DNA of 64,000 nucleotides from Mycolicibacterium vinylchloridicum (GCF_013404075.1 NZ_JACBJQ010000005.1:124001-188000), one strand, 5' to 3'. Shown: positions 33,942 through 47,687, counted from the first letter of the stretch. Numbers and translations are program-made. Notes: generated from the sequence alone by a model not told the origin.

Positions 33942-35375
33942 TCACGGTCGTCGCCGCCGCCTCGAGGATGGGCAAACCACATCGGCGACGAGTAAATAGG
34001 GGACCAGTGCGACGTCGGCAGCGATCGGCATCCCGATTGCGTTGAGCAGATGACCCTCCCGCAGTTGGCTGACGAACAGGTGCGCGTTGTATGCCGGGAG
34101 CGTGACAGCGATGGACAGCGCTGTGTCCACGACTGGGTTCGCAACCGCGACGGCCCCGGACACCGCATCGACGAGCGTGTTGACGATGCCGCCAGGGGAG
34201 GAGACCGGCATGCCCCCGTTGCCCAGAGCCGCGAACGCTGTCAGGAATTCCAATGGCGACGGGTGTGCGGTGGCGGTGCCGCCCGCCGCGTGAAGACCGG
34301 CAAAGAACCCCGACAGCGACGAGATGTCAAACACAGTAGGGTGTTTCAGGTCATCGAGGGCATCGTTGATACCTTGAACTACACCATGGGCCAGCGCGTT
34401 GAGGACATCGACCAGGGCGACATCGGCGGGGAAGACCCCGAACGGAGTGGACACGTCCGCCGGCCCCGGGCTCCATCCGTTGGTGATGCTGCCGTAGCCC
34501 AAGTTCACCAGCACGCGCATGGTCGGCTCCAACAGATCGGCCAGCGGATTGCCGATGAGGGGGAGCAATCGCAGCGGAATCAGCAGCGGCAGATTTTCGG
34601 TCGGGATCATGAAGTACCGGGTGGTGGTGTTGGCGGTCGTCGGGAGCGCGATCGCCGTATTCACGAGTTCCGGAGTGAGGCCCGTGTACGAAAAGTGCTC
34701 GGTGAACATGCCGATCAATGCGTTGAGAACGGCCAGGAAATTGAGCGGATACTGCGGGAAGTCGGCGAATCCGTCGTATTCCTTGGTGTAGACGACAGTG
34801 GGGTAGGTGTCGCTCGTCGTGGGGCCGTAATTGAACGACTGGCCCAGGCTGGGCAGGGACAACGGAGCCCCTGGCACGTCGAAACGTTGGAACATGCCCC
34901 CGTTGGGGAGACCCGTGTCGCCGATCATGACGAAGCTCAGCTGGTCGGGACTGGGGGGATTATCCGAGGTCGCCAAGTAGGCCATTTCTCGCGCGGCGAT
35001 GATCGCGCTTTGGGAGTAGCCGAACACAACGACTCGGTTGCCCGCAGCGAATTGCTGGGCGATCGCGCCGTCAAGAATGGCCACGCCCTGGGCGACGGAC
35101 AGGTCGACGGGAAGGCTGTTGACGCCGGTGATCGGATAGAACTGCTCGGGCGCGATCACGGCTTGTGGGGTGTAGGTGCCGAATCCGCTCGGGGTGAGGT
35201 AGAGCTGCCCGACCGCGTCGATGTACCTCGGCGGCGGGACTGGTACCCCGCTGCCACCCAAGATCAGGGCCGTGTCTGAGGCGTTCGCGTCTGCAAGACC
35301 CGTTATCGACGTCAGCCCCAGTGCAATCACGCCTGCGACAGCCGAGATGCCACGGCCCCATGCAGGACTGGTCAC
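33942..35375 (-). CDS. PE-PPE-domain serine hydrolase 2
   Basis: A 477-residue exported protein: signal peptide (AVAGVIALGLTSITGLADA) then a PE-PPE domain (alpha/beta hydrolase) with GxSxG as FGYSQS (Ser121). The fold, known from Rv1430 and PPE proteins, has esterase activity on acyl chains. The GTG start overlaps the stop of the neighbouring paralogue (GTGA), so the two are co-translated. The C-terminus ends abruptly in RRRRRP, while an adjacent frame continues with hydrophobic coding-like sequence (PILEAAATTVTHLAQLVGLQ), so a frameshift near 33975 is likely. Confidence 0.8.
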   Translation of the reverse strand: MTSPAWGRGISAVAGVIALGLTSITGLADANASDTALILGGSGVPVPPPRYIDAVGQLYLTPSGFGTYTPQAVIAPEQFYPITGVNSLPVDLSVAQGVAILDGAIAQQFAAGNRVVVFGYSQSAIIAAREMAYLATSDNPPSPDQLSFVMIGDTGLPNGGMFQRFDVPGAPLSLPSLGQSFNYGPTTSDTYPTVVYTKEYDGFADFPQYPLNFLAVLNALIGMFTEHFSYTGLTPELVNTAIALPTTANTTTRYFMIPTENLPLLIPLRLLPLIGNPLADLLEPTMRVLVNLGYGSITNGWSPGPADVSTPFGVFPADVALVDVLNALAHGVVQGINDALDDLKHPTVFDISSLSGFFAGLHAAGGTATAHPSPLEFLTAFAALGNGGMPVSSPGGIVNTLVDAVSGAVAVANPVVDTALSIAVTLPAYNAHLFVSQLREGHLLNAIGMPIAADVALVPYLLVADVVCPSSRRRRRP

Positions 35376-36655
35376 GACGAACGCGCGGAGTTGCCGGTCG
35401 ACGACGGCGCGGTGGTCCGGCTGGTCGGCTTATTGATGTTGCGGTTGCCGGGCCGGTCGGGAGTCCGGCGGTTCGATCCGAGCGAATCACGCACTACCGG
35501 AGCATGATTGGCTGCCTTGAGTGGCGAGGTGCGGAAGGCTGCGAGCTTCGGTGACGGGTTGACAAGGGCCTTGGCGTTGTTCATGCCCTCCTCGACCGCG
35601 GTGGCCACATCCGCGGCCAGCTGTCCTGGGTTGAGTGACGACGGCAACAACCGCGCCGGCGTGGGTACCCACGGCTTGATCGTCCGGTCATAGCCCGCCT
35701 CCACGATCACCCGGAAGAACGGTTCGACCACGTCGATGAACTTCTCCGGCACGCCGATGCTGCGCAGTGGCGCGAACAGCGGTAGGTCCTGGGTCTGGAA
35801 GAAGTAGTAGCTGGTGTCGCCGTGGGTGCCCTGGTATGCCGGCGACGTTGTCGGATCCGCGGGCAGGCTGACGTCGAACGAATTGGTGTGCAGGTACACG
35901 ATGCCCATCACCGCATTGAGATCGGCGATGACGTTCAGCGGATACAACGGGAAGTCGGTGAATCCGTCGTACTGCCGGTTTATCTCGACCGTATCGAACT
36001 GAGTGTCAGTCACTGCGGGGCCGTTGAACGGAAAATCGAGGAGCGGGATGTAGGCGCCGTCGAACCGGGACATCAAGCCACCGTTGGGCAGATTGGGGTC
36101 ACCGCCCAAGACGAAATCGATGTCAGGGGCACTGGTTCCCGCCGGATATTGCCCGGCCAGCCGCTTCTTCACCACATTCGCGATGCCGGCGCCCTGCGAC
36201 AATCCGTAGACCACCAGATGGTCATCGTCGTGCGCGGCTATCGCCGAGTCGAGATCGGCTGCCCCGATCCGAAGCGATTGTGCGGCTGTGACGTCGAAGA
36301 ATCCCGACAGTTTCCACCACGGCTCGTTCGGCCACGCGGGTCCGCCGGGTGCGAAGAGCCGCGGATCCCCGAATGCGAGCCCGAGCAGGCGCGTGAATCC
36401 GGTGATGGGCCACATCTGCTGGGGAGCGGTCACCGGGACATAGGCGATGTTCTCGCCCGGATGTGTTGGCTCGATGTACTGGTTCTTGACGATGTCGATG
36501 TAGGTGTCGTCGGGCGTCGGGCACGTCGTCCCGCACAGGACCAGGGCTGTTCTCTCCAGCGGCGGTTCGTCAGCTATCGCCACCGGCGTCACCGTGGCGG
36601 CCGCTGCCAGGACGGCGGTGCCGATCGAAATGCCAATGTGCCGTGAAATGCCCAT
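35372..36655 (-). CDS. PE-PPE-domain serine hydrolase 1
   Basis: A 427-residue exported protein. The signal peptide (ISIGTAVLAAAATVTPVAIA) is followed by a PE-PPE domain: ERTALVLCGTT, FTRLLGLAFGDPRLF, GxSxG as YGLSQG (Ser153), GGDPNLPNGGLMSRF and the YDGFTDFPLYPLNVIADLNA motif with catalytic-triad candidates. The C-terminal 60 residues are Pro/Asn/Ser-rich and low complexity. It forms a two-gene operon with the next paralogue through a four-base overlap. Likely acts on cell-envelope lipids. Confidence 0.85.
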   Translation of the reverse strand: MGISRHIGISIGTAVLAAAATVTPVAIADEPPLERTALVLCGTTCPTPDDTYIDIVKNQYIEPTHPGENIAYVPVTAPQQMWPITGFTRLLGLAFGDPRLFAPGGPAWPNEPWWKLSGFFDVTAAQSLRIGAADLDSAIAAHDDDHLVVYGLSQGAGIANVVKKRLAGQYPAGTSAPDIDFVLGGDPNLPNGGLMSRFDGAYIPLLDFPFNGPAVTDTQFDTVEINRQYDGFTDFPLYPLNVIADLNAVMGIVYLHTNSFDVSLPADPTTSPAYQGTHGDTSYYFFQTQDLPLFAPLRSIGVPEKFIDVVEPFFRVIVEAGYDRTIKPWVPTPARLLPSSLNPGQLAADVATAVEEGMNNAKALVNPSPKLAAFRTSPLKAANHAPVVRDSLGSNRRTPDRPGNRNINKPTSRTTAPSSTGNSARSS

Positions 36656-36761
36656 CGCTTGCCCCCAACCCTGTGGTCCACCGAAGCAATCGTCACTCCG
36701 GGCCGCGGACAGGAACTCAGTAGCGCCCTACCGCAATCAGGAAACGGTCGGGCCAGGAGGC

Positions 36762-37628
36762 CTAGCTGGCGAGGTTGAATCGACCCTGGCTGCCGTAGAT
36801 CGCCAACGAAATGAGCAGTGTCACCGAGACCACGACGACGAGCGAGGTCCGCACGGCGTCGCCCGTCGCGACACCCACTCCAGAGGGTCCGCCTGAGGCA
36901 TAGAAGCCAAAATAGGTGTGGATCAGCAGGATTGCCAACGCCATGAGGATCGCCTGGACGAACGACCACAGCAAATCCGTCGGGCTCAGAAACGTCGAAA
37001 AATAGTGGTCGTACAGGCCCGCCGACTGGCCGAGCAGGGCCACTGTGGTGAACCGGCTGGCCAGGAACGACAGGATGACCGCGACGGCATACAGCGGCGC
37101 GATGGACATCATCCCGGCGACGATCCTGGTGCTCACCAGAAACACCAGCGGCGGGATAGCCATGGCTTCCAGTGCGTCGACTTCCTGGTTGACCCGCATC
37201 GCGCCCAGCTGTGCGGTCACGCCGGCACCGAACGTTGCCGCTAAACCGATCCCGGCGACGACCGGCGCCGAGATCCGCACGTTGATGAACGCGGCCAAGA
37301 AACCCGTGAGCGCCTCGATGCCGATGTCACCCAGCGAGCTGTAGCCTTGCACCGCCAGCGTTCCGCCGGTCGCGACGGTGAGGAATCCGACGACCACCAA
37401 CGTCCCGCCAATCATCGCCAAAACCCCTGCGCCCATGCTGATTTCGGCGACCAGCCGGACGATCTCGACGCGGTAGCAGCGCACCGCGGTCGGGATACCC
37501 GCGATGGCCCTGGCATAGAACAGCGCCTGATCGCCGATCCGGCCCAACACGTACCACGGTCGCTCCGCGGCCCGGGCCAGCCGGGGATAGACGCTGCGGT
37601 GCGTCACAACGGTTCCCGATTCACCCAC
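36762..37628 (-). CDS. orphan YrbE/MlaE-family permease
   Basis: A 288-residue membrane protein of the MlaE/YrbE type, closest in pattern to YrbEB: IVRLVAEISMGAG, GFLAAFINVRISAPVVAGIG, AQLGAMRVNQEVDALEAMAIPPLVFLVSTRI and SAGLYDHYFSTFLSPTDLLWS. In mce operons YrbEA and YrbEB form the paired permease of lipid importers, followed by six mce genes. Here no partner and no mce genes are near, so it is an orphan. GTG start; an internal GTG seven codons on is an alternative. The PE-PPE genes follow on the same strand after about 106 bp. Confidence 0.85.
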   Translation of the reverse strand: MGESGTVVTHRSVYPRLARAAERPWYVLGRIGDQALFYARAIAGIPTAVRCYRVEIVRLVAEISMGAGVLAMIGGTLVVVGFLTVATGGTLAVQGYSSLGDIGIEALTGFLAAFINVRISAPVVAGIGLAATFGAGVTAQLGAMRVNQEVDALEAMAIPPLVFLVSTRIVAGMMSIAPLYAVAVILSFLASRFTTVALLGQSAGLYDHYFSTFLSPTDLLWSFVQAILMALAILLIHTYFGFYASGGPSGVGVATGDAVRTSLVVVVSVTLLISLAIYGSQGRFNLAS

Positions 37629-37751
37629 TCACGGTCCGCGCCTGTCCGACCGCGTTGTAGGGCCCTTTGTCCCACCTATCGACGCAGAAGGGCTTCATTC
37701 GGGTGGGACCGGTGCTTTGAGCCCGCGCCCATATCGCGGATGCTGAATGGC

Positions 37752-38624
37752 GTGACCACACCCGAACCGTTCAGTGCGCTGGGCGTGGACGGCATCCGCA
37801 TCGCGGCCGACCGCATCGGCGATCCGGACGCGCCGAGCGTCGTCTTCCTCCACGGCGGCGGCCAGACTCGTCGCTCCTGGGGCCGGGCCGCGACCGCAGT
37901 GGCTGCGCGCGGCTGGCAGGCGATCACCGTTGACCTGCGCGGACACGGTGAGTCCGACTGGTCGGAAGAAGGGGACTACCGGGTCGTCAGCTTCGCCGGC
38001 GACGTACTGCAACTGATCCGTCAGCTGCCGGGGCGCCCCGTGCTCGTCGGTGCGTCACTGGGCGGGTTCACCGGCATGCTGCTCGCCGGAGAGCTGGAAC
38101 CGGCGGCGCTACGTGCGCTGGTACTGGTCGACATCGTCCCCGATATGAATCCGACCGGGGCCGAGCGCATCCACCAATTCATGTACGACCGGATGGAGAC
38201 GGGCTTCGAGTCCCTCGACGAGGTGGCCGACATGATCCAGGAGTACAACCCGCACCGCAGCCGGCCGTCCGATCTTGACGGCCTTCGCACGAACCTGCGC
38301 CACCGAGACGGCCGCTGGTATTGGCACTGGGACCCCAAGTTCATCGACGGGACTGCGGCCAGCCCGCCCATCGAGGTGACCGAGGTCGAGCGCATCAACG
38401 CGGCGGTCGAATCGATCCTGGCGGCCGGTGTCCCGATGCTGCTGGTGCGTGGTCAGATGAGTGACCTTGTCACTCAGGAACGTGCTGACGCATTCCTCGA
38501 ACGGTTCCCGCAGATCGAGTTCGTCGACGTCGCCGGGGCCGGACACATGGTCGCCGGTGATCGCAACGACATCTTCGCCGAGGCGGTCGTGGAGTTCCTG
38601 GCCAGGCATGCCGGCATCCAGTGA
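37752..38624 (+). CDS. alpha/beta-fold hydrolase
   Basis: A 290-residue hydrolase. The oxyanion motif is LHGGGQT, the nucleophile elbow VGASLGGF (Ser), an Asp lies in RGQMSDLV and the catalytic His in GAGHMVAGD. This complete triad suits an esterase, lactonase or epoxide-hydrolase-like enzyme. The GTG start giving MTTPEPF is chosen; an ATG 12 bp upstream is in frame. The stop overlaps the GTG start of the APC transporter, so the two are coupled and may handle the same compound. Confidence 0.83.
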   Translation: MTTPEPFSALGVDGIRIAADRIGDPDAPSVVFLHGGGQTRRSWGRAATAVAARGWQAITVDLRGHGESDWSEEGDYRVVSFAGDVLQLIRQLPGRPVLVGASLGGFTGMLLAGELEPAALRALVLVDIVPDMNPTGAERIHQFMYDRMETGFESLDEVADMIQEYNPHRSRPSDLDGLRTNLRHRDGRWYWHWDPKFIDGTAASPPIEVTEVERINAAVESILAAGVPMLLVRGQMSDLVTQERADAFLERFPQIEFVDVAGAGHMVAGDRNDIFAEAVVEFLARHAGIQ

Positions 38625-39979
38625 GCTGGCCTGGGGTGAAGTTCCGGACAGCGGTGCTCGGCCTGGCGTTCGCCTTCACGGTGATGGCCGATCCGGTTTC
38701 GTCGGTGGCGTACGCGATCGAGGCTGCACTGCGCGGACTGGCAGGTGACCTCAGCTCCCTGCTTCCGACCATGGGGGCCGTGGTTGCGATCATCGCCGTG
38801 ATCTCGGCGACGTATCACGAGCTGATCGGGCGGTTCCCCGGCGGAGGTGGTGGTCCCGAGGGCATCGCGTCCGCCTTCGGCGAAGGGTGGGCATTCATTC
38901 CACTGGGCGCGCTCCTGGTCGACTTCACCCTGACGGTTGCGGTCAGCTGCGCGGCCGGTGCCTCGGCGCTGATCGCGTATCTGCCGCCGCTCGAGTCGTA
39001 TCGCACCCCGATCGGGCTGGGGCTCGTGGCCTTGGTGGCCGGAGTGGTCCTGCTCGGTCAGGGTGGCCGGGTGGTCTTCGCCGCGGCGACCGTTGCCTTC
39101 GTGGTCCTGTCCATCTGCGTCATCGTGGCGGGTGTCTCCGCAGTGCCGGCCCCGGACAGCGCCGTGAGCCACTCCGCGGGTGGCAACCCGCTGCTGGCAG
39201 GCGCCGGGTTGGCGTCGGTACTGTTCGCCATCCCGCTCGGGATGGCGTTGGCGACGGGCGTCGAATCGCCGTCGAATGCGATCGCCCAGTTGCCCCAACT
39301 CGGTGATCGCGCCCGACGGCGGCTCGGCAGGTTGACCCTGTGGTTGATGGTCGCCATCGTCGGGACATTGACGATCTGCTTCACCGTCCTGGCGGTCAGG
39401 TTGAGGATCGATATCCCACCGCAAGACTCGACCCTCATCGCTGAGCTGGCGAAACGCGCCACGGGGAACAGCGTCCTGTTCACCGCCTTCCAGGCGGTCA
39501 GTGCTCTGCTCTTGTTGGCCGCCGCGGCGTCGTCCTACCTTGCCGGTTCGGGGGTACTCAAGGCGCTGGCCACGATCGGTGCGGACGGCGTCGGATTGGT
39601 CCCGAGCCGGTTCGGCCGCATGAACCGATTCCTGATACCCGAGTGGGGGGTCGGTCTGGTCCTTGCGGCGGCGGCGATGCTGATCGGGGCCAGCGGCCGG
39701 GAGCAACGGCTGGTCGGCTTCTACGCCGTGGCGGTCTTCGCCAGCTTCCTGGCCGCCACGATCGCTTGTGCACGGCTGTCCTACCGCGACCATCGGTGGA
39801 CGGCTCTGATACTCAACGTCGTCGCAGCGGTCTTGGTGGCCGCGGTGTTGGTCATCAACGCCAGTCGTGTCGAAGGACTGGTCGCATTATTGGCGTCTGC
39901 GGCGGTGGCGACCTACCTGTGGCGGGTGTGGGTGGCGCGCGGACGGCCGCGCGGCGTGGCCGGCGCCGGCGCTCAATGA
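38621..39979 (+). CDS. APC-superfamily permease
   Basis: A 452-residue integral membrane protein with about twelve helices. The opening AFAFTVMADPVSSVAYAIEAAL and FPGGGGGPEGIASAFGEGWAF recall the substrate-binding loops of the APC superfamily. The GTG start overlaps the hydrolase stop (GTGA). The substrate is unknown, perhaps an amine or organic acid released by the hydrolase. It has no counterpart in the M. tuberculosis order I recall, so it belongs to the accessory set just before the DUF3349 gene. Confidence 0.8.
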   Translation: MSWPGVKFRTAVLGLAFAFTVMADPVSSVAYAIEAALRGLAGDLSSLLPTMGAVVAIIAVISATYHELIGRFPGGGGGPEGIASAFGEGWAFIPLGALLVDFTLTVAVSCAAGASALIAYLPPLESYRTPIGLGLVALVAGVVLLGQGGRVVFAAATVAFVVLSICVIVAGVSAVPAPDSAVSHSAGGNPLLAGAGLASVLFAIPLGMALATGVESPSNAIAQLPQLGDRARRRLGRLTLWLMVAIVGTLTICFTVLAVRLRIDIPPQDSTLIAELAKRATGNSVLFTAFQAVSALLLLAAAASSYLAGSGVLKALATIGADGVGLVPSRFGRMNRFLIPEWGVGLVLAAAAMLIGASGREQRLVGFYAVAVFASFLAATIACARLSYRDHRWTALILNVVAAVLVAAVLVINASRVEGLVALLASAAVATYLWRVWVARGRPRGVAGAGAQ

Positions 39980-40083
39980 CCCGCTCGACCGGTGCCCCGA
40001 GCGACGGTGAACGTGGTGTGAACCGGCGGCGAACTGTCCTACCGGTGCTGGCGTAGTTTCGGCGCAACCGAGAGACTTGCCAG

Positions 40084-40410
40084 GTGACCGCTACGTCGCT
40101 TCTGCATTCGATCCTCAACTGGCTGCGGGCCGGCTACCCCAACGGTGTTCCCGGTCCGGACCGGGTCCCGCTGTTGGCGCTGCTTCGCTCGACTCCGCTG
40201 ACCGAGGACCAGATCAAAGAGGTGGTCGCCCATCTCACGGCGAAGGACTCACCGGCGCTGGCGGGCGGAATCGACGAGGACGAGATCGCCGAGTTCATCA
40301 AGGACGTCAGTCACCACGACGCGGGCCCGGAGAACATCAAGCGGGTGGCCGCCACGCTGGCCGCGGCCGGTTGGCCGCTGGCCGGCGTGACCGAGGACAC
40401 GGTCAACTAG
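40084..40410 (+). CDS. DUF3349 protein (Rv3046c-like)
   Basis: A 108-residue helical protein of the mycobacterial DUF3349 family: LLHSILNWLRAGYPNGVPGPDRVPLLALLRSTPLTEDQIKEVV, the IDEDEIAEFIKDVSH segment and AATLAAAGWPLAG. Structures of this family show a small helical bundle; the role is unknown. GTG start. It converges on adhC with only three bases between the stops, as Rv3046c lies next to adhC (Rv3045). Confidence 0.85.
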   Translation: MTATSLLHSILNWLRAGYPNGVPGPDRVPLLALLRSTPLTEDQIKEVVAHLTAKDSPALAGGIDEDEIAEFIKDVSHHDAGPENIKRVAATLAAAGWPLAGVTEDTVN

Positions 40411-40413
40411 CCG

Positions 40414-41466
40414 TTAGGCGGTGCGCAGCGATTCGGTGTCGATGACGAAGCGGTACCGCACGTCGCTGGCCAGCACCCGCTCGTAGGCCTCGTTGATGTA
40501 GTCCGGCGCGATGACCTCGATCTCGGGTGTCACACCGTGCTCGGCGCAGAAATCCAGCATTTCCTGCGTCTCGGCGATACCGCCGATCAAGGAGCCGGAC
40601 AAGCTGTGCCGACCGAAGATCAGGGCGGCCGCCGGCACCTCCATCGGGTGTTCGGGCATGCCGAGCTCGACCAGTGTGCCGTCCAGCGCGAGCAGGCCGA
40701 GGTACGCCTCGAGGTCGAGGTTGGCCGAGACCGTGTTGAGGATCAGGTCGAACTTGCCCTTGAGCTTCGAGAAAGTCGCTGCGTCACTGGTGGCGTAGTA
40801 CTCGTCGGCGCCCAGCCGCAGACCGTCCTCCATCTTCTTCAGAGACTGGCTCAGCACCGTCACGTGGGCACCCATCGCCTTTGCGAGCTTCACGCCGACG
40901 TGACCGAGACCACCGAGGCCGATGACGGCAATCTGCTTGTCTGGCCCGGCATTCCAGTGCCGCAACGGCGAGTAGAGCGTGATGCCCGCGCACAGCAGGG
41001 GAGCGGCGTCGTCCAACGCGATGCTGTCCGGGATGCGCAGCACGTAGTTCTCGTCGACGACGATCGCGCCGCTGTAGCCGCCCTGAGTGGGCTGCCCGTC
41101 GCTGCCGACACCGTTGTAGGTACCGACCATGCCCGGGTTGGTGCAGTACTGTTCTACACCGGCGAGGCAGGCCGCGCACTCGCGGCAGGAATCGACGAAG
41201 CAGCCAACGCCAACACGATCGCCCACTTTGTATTTCGTAACCTCGGGGCCGACTTCCGTTACCACACCAGCGATTTCATGTCCGGGCACCATCGGGTACT
41301 CGACTTCACCCCATTCGCCGCGCACGGTGTGAATGTCGGAGTGACAGATACCCGCGAAGTGGATGTCGAGCATGACGTCGTGGGGGCCGACATCGCGGCG
41401 GTTGATGGTGGTCTTGGTCAGGGGATCCTTGGCGGATGTGGCGGCGTAAGCGGTGACTGTGCTCAT
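40414..41466 (-). CDS. adhC: NADP-dependent alcohol dehydrogenase (zinc, cinnamyl type)
   Basis: A 350-residue medium-chain dehydrogenase. The catalytic zinc site is in GICHSDIH and GHEIAGVV, the structural zinc ligands in [15 protein letters not shown], and the dinucleotide loop is [13 protein letters not shown]. The pattern is that of YahK/CAD-type NADP(H) aldehyde reductases. Ortholog of Rv3045. Role: reduction of medium-chain or aromatic aldehydes. It lies downstream of the YciI-like gene on the same strand with about 130 bp between, so it has its own promoter. Confidence 0.93.
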   Translation of the reverse strand: MSTVTAYAATSAKDPLTKTTINRRDVGPHDVMLDIHFAGICHSDIHTVRGEWGEVEYPMVPGHEIAGVVTEVGPEVTKYKVGDRVGVGCFVDSCRECAACLAGVEQYCTNPGMVGTYNGVGSDGQPTQGGYSGAIVVDENYVLRIPDSIALDDAAPLLCAGITLYSPLRHWNAGPDKQIAVIGLGGLGHVGVKLAKAMGAHVTVLSQSLKKMEDGLRLGADEYYATSDAATFSKLKGKFDLILNTVSANLDLEAYLGLLALDGTLVELGMPEHPMEVPAAALIFGRHSLSGSLIGGIAETQEMLDFCAEHGVTPEIEVIAPDYINEAYERVLASDVRYRFVIDTESLRTA

Positions 41467-41594
41467 CGGTGTCCTCGAATTCGCGTTTAGGCAGCACTGA
41501 TTGGTTCAGCGTTCTGGTCATAAGGAAGTGTCGCGACGCTGCGACCAGTGGGTACAACCCGGCGCGGCGGGTGCCTAATCCCGCTTGAGGAGAT

Positions 41595-41870
41595 TTATAA
41601 CCCGGCTGCGCGAATTGCGCCGTTGAAAGACACCCGCTGATAGGTGGCGACCCCGGCCAGCGTGTAGGGATCGTGGTCGATGATGTCCTGGACGGCTTCG
41701 GTATCTATGTCCGCCGTGAACAGCAGGCCACCAGCACCGGACTCCTGACGGCCGGCGATCAGCAGTCGCCCGGCGTCGACCTCTTCCTGCAGCCACGCCA
41801 GATGGGCGGGACGGGTCTTCTCGACAACTTCGGCGGGCTGGGTATACGTGCCGATCAACACATGGAACAC
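41595..41870 (-). CDS. YciI-like protein
   Basis: A 91-residue ferredoxin-like-fold protein: FHVLIGTYTQPAEVVEKTRPAHLAWLQEEVDAGRLLIAGRQ, the family His-Asp pair as RPAHLAWL and DHDPYTLAGVATY near the end. YciI domains are dimeric, of uncertain activity, sometimes dehalogenase-like. It sits between fecB and adhC and is not part of the order I recall for M. tuberculosis. A hairpin on the fecB side may isolate it. Confidence 0.82.
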   Translation of the reverse strand: MFHVLIGTYTQPAEVVEKTRPAHLAWLQEEVDAGRLLIAGRQESGAGGLLFTADIDTEAVQDIIDHDPYTLAGVATYQRVSFNGAIRAAGL

Positions 41871-41898
41871 AGTGACGAACGCTACACGGGCCCTCGAG

Positions 41899-41947
41899 TT
41901 TCACGTTTTGTCGCGCCGCACTCGCAGTTCTCCTGTGAAACGTGAAA
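41899..41947 (-). terminator. inverted repeat after fecB
   Basis: TTTCACGTTT (41899-41908) and AAACGTGAAA (41938-41947) are perfect ten-base arms around a 29-base loop, starting 15 bp past the fecB stop. The A/T-rich ends suit a terminator, but the large loop leaves room for another role, such as a protein site near the YciI promoter. Confidence 0.4.
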
Positions 41948-41962
41948 TTCGGCGGCAGAGAA

Positions 41963-44924
<2,962 letters not shown>

Positions 44925-44934
44925 CGCGGGATAA

Positions 44935-46182
<1,248 letters not shown>

Positions 46183-46186
46183 ATTC

Positions 46187-46241
46187 AGCGATTTCGGCGC
46201 GCAAACGTTCGCTCAGCGGCGGTTTCCGCGCCGAAATCGCT
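46187..46241. repeat. 55-bp palindromic intergenic element, copy 2
   Basis: It has the same 15-base arms (AGCGATTTCGGCGCG / CGCGCCGAAATCGCT) and GTTCGCTCAGCGGCGGTTT centre as the copy at 7847-7901, with only a few internal differences. It again sits between convergent genes and gives the minus-strand gene its TAG stop. Confidence 0.75.
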
Positions 46242-47685
46242 AGATCACCACGGCGGTGGCCTCGGGGATCGCCGCGCCGGTGATATTGCGCCACGCCCGG
46301 CCGAGCAGTTCGATGGCCTCGGTCAGCTCATTTTCGGGCAACGCGAACGGAATTCGGACGAATCGCTCGAGTGTGCCGTCGACGCCGAAGCGCGGGCCGG
46401 GCGGCAGCTCGACACCCAGCCGGGACGCCGACGCGCACATCGCCGAACTGACCGGCGCGGGCAGCTGCACCCACATCGACATCCCGCCATTGCCCGGCAA
46501 CGGACGCCATTCGGGCAAATGCTCGTCGATCAGTTCCAGTAGCAAAGCCCTTCTGCCCCGGAGGATCTCGCGACGTTCGGGCAGTACATCGTCGGCCCTC
46601 TCGGTGAGAAGCCATGCGGCAGCGAGCTGTTCGATGACCGACGTGCCCAGGTCGATGGACGGGCGAAGCGCTCGGATGGTCGCGAGCACGTTCGGCTCGG
46701 CTCGGATCCAGCCGATGCGCATCCCGCCCCAGAACGATTTCGACATCGAACCGATCGTGATCATCAGGTCGGTGCGCGAACCCATCGACGCGGCCACCGG
46801 CGGGGGCACCGGCTCGTCGAGCCAGATGTCGGTCATGGTCTCGTCGATCACCGTGCGGGTGCGGGTCTCGATGACGATGTCGGATAATCGCTTGCGATCA
46901 GCGGCCGGCATCGAGAACCCTGTCGGATTGTGGTTATCAGGCACGAGATAGGCCAGGGTCGGGGCGAGTTGGCGCACGGCGGCGTGGACGGCGTCGAGTT
47001 CCCAACCCTCCCTTGTCATCGCGACCGGAACCGGCCGGGCGCCCGCGGTGCCGATCGCGGTGAGTACGCCGTGATACGTGGGCTGTTCGACGAGCACGCG
47101 ATCGCCGGGCTGAACATAGGTGGCCAGAATCAGCGCGATCGCATGCTGTGCACCGCTGGTCACCATGATCTGGTCGGCAGTGGTGGGAAGTCCTCTGGCG
47201 CAATAACGTTCGGCGATCGCGGTGCGGAAAGACAGTACCCCGCGCATGTCATGACCGGTCTCTTGCAGATACGCGGCGGACTGACTGGCCGCCTCGGTGA
47301 ACGCCTCCTGTACGGCGCTGGCCGGCGCGGCCAGGGCGGCCTCGGCCAGGTTGATCCTGGCCGCCGTGTCGCTGGGCACGCTGACCGGTGTGTGGGGGAG
47401 TGCGACCGTGCTGCGGGCGCCGCGGCGGGCGTGCAGATAGCCGCTCTCGCCGAGTTCGGTGTAGGCCGCGGTGACGGTGGTGCGGGAGACCCGCAGCGCT
47501 TCGGCCAGTGCGCGTTCACTGGGCAGCCGCGACCCGACCGGCAGCCGGCCGTCCACGATCAGCATCCGCAGCCCGTCGGCCAGCGCCTGATAGGAGGGGC
47601 CACTCCGGCTGGAGGTACGCCAGTTGCCCAGTTCGCGGGCCACAAGGTCCGGATCCAAGGCCCTGGCCGTCAATGTCGTCGCCAT
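46240..47685 (-). CDS. MocR/PdxR-type regulator (GntR HTH + aminotransferase domain)
   Basis: A 481-residue fusion. An N-terminal GntR winged helix (PVGSRLPSERALAEALRVSRTTVTAAYTEL) is followed by a fold-type I aminotransferase domain with PDNHNPTGFSMP and a PLP-lysine candidate in GSMSKSFWGGMRIGW. MocR proteins sense PLP or amine ligands. It is divergent from a small gene and a YczE-type membrane protein, a pairing typical of the YczR subgroup. The ATG at 47685 is chosen because the frame extending further lies over the operator repeats. Confidence 0.88.
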   Translation of the reverse strand: MATTLTARALDPDLVARELGNWRTSSRSGPSYQALADGLRMLIVDGRLPVGSRLPSERALAEALRVSRTTVTAAYTELGESGYLHARRGARSTVALPHTPVSVPSDTAARINLAEAALAAPASAVQEAFTEAASQSAAYLQETGHDMRGVLSFRTAIAERYCARGLPTTADQIMVTSGAQHAIALILATYVQPGDRVLVEQPTYHGVLTAIGTAGARPVPVAMTREGWELDAVHAAVRQLAPTLAYLVPDNHNPTGFSMPAADRKRLSDIVIETRTRTVIDETMTDIWLDEPVPPPVAASMGSRTDLMITIGSMSKSFWGGMRIGWIRAEPNVLATIRALRPSIDLGTSVIEQLAAAWLLTERADDVLPERREILRGRRALLLELIDEHLPEWRPLPGNGGMSMWVQLPAPVSSAMCASASRLGVELPPGPRFGVDGTLERFVRIPFALPENELTEAIELLGRAWRNITGAAIPEATAVVI

Positions 47686-47687
47686 TT

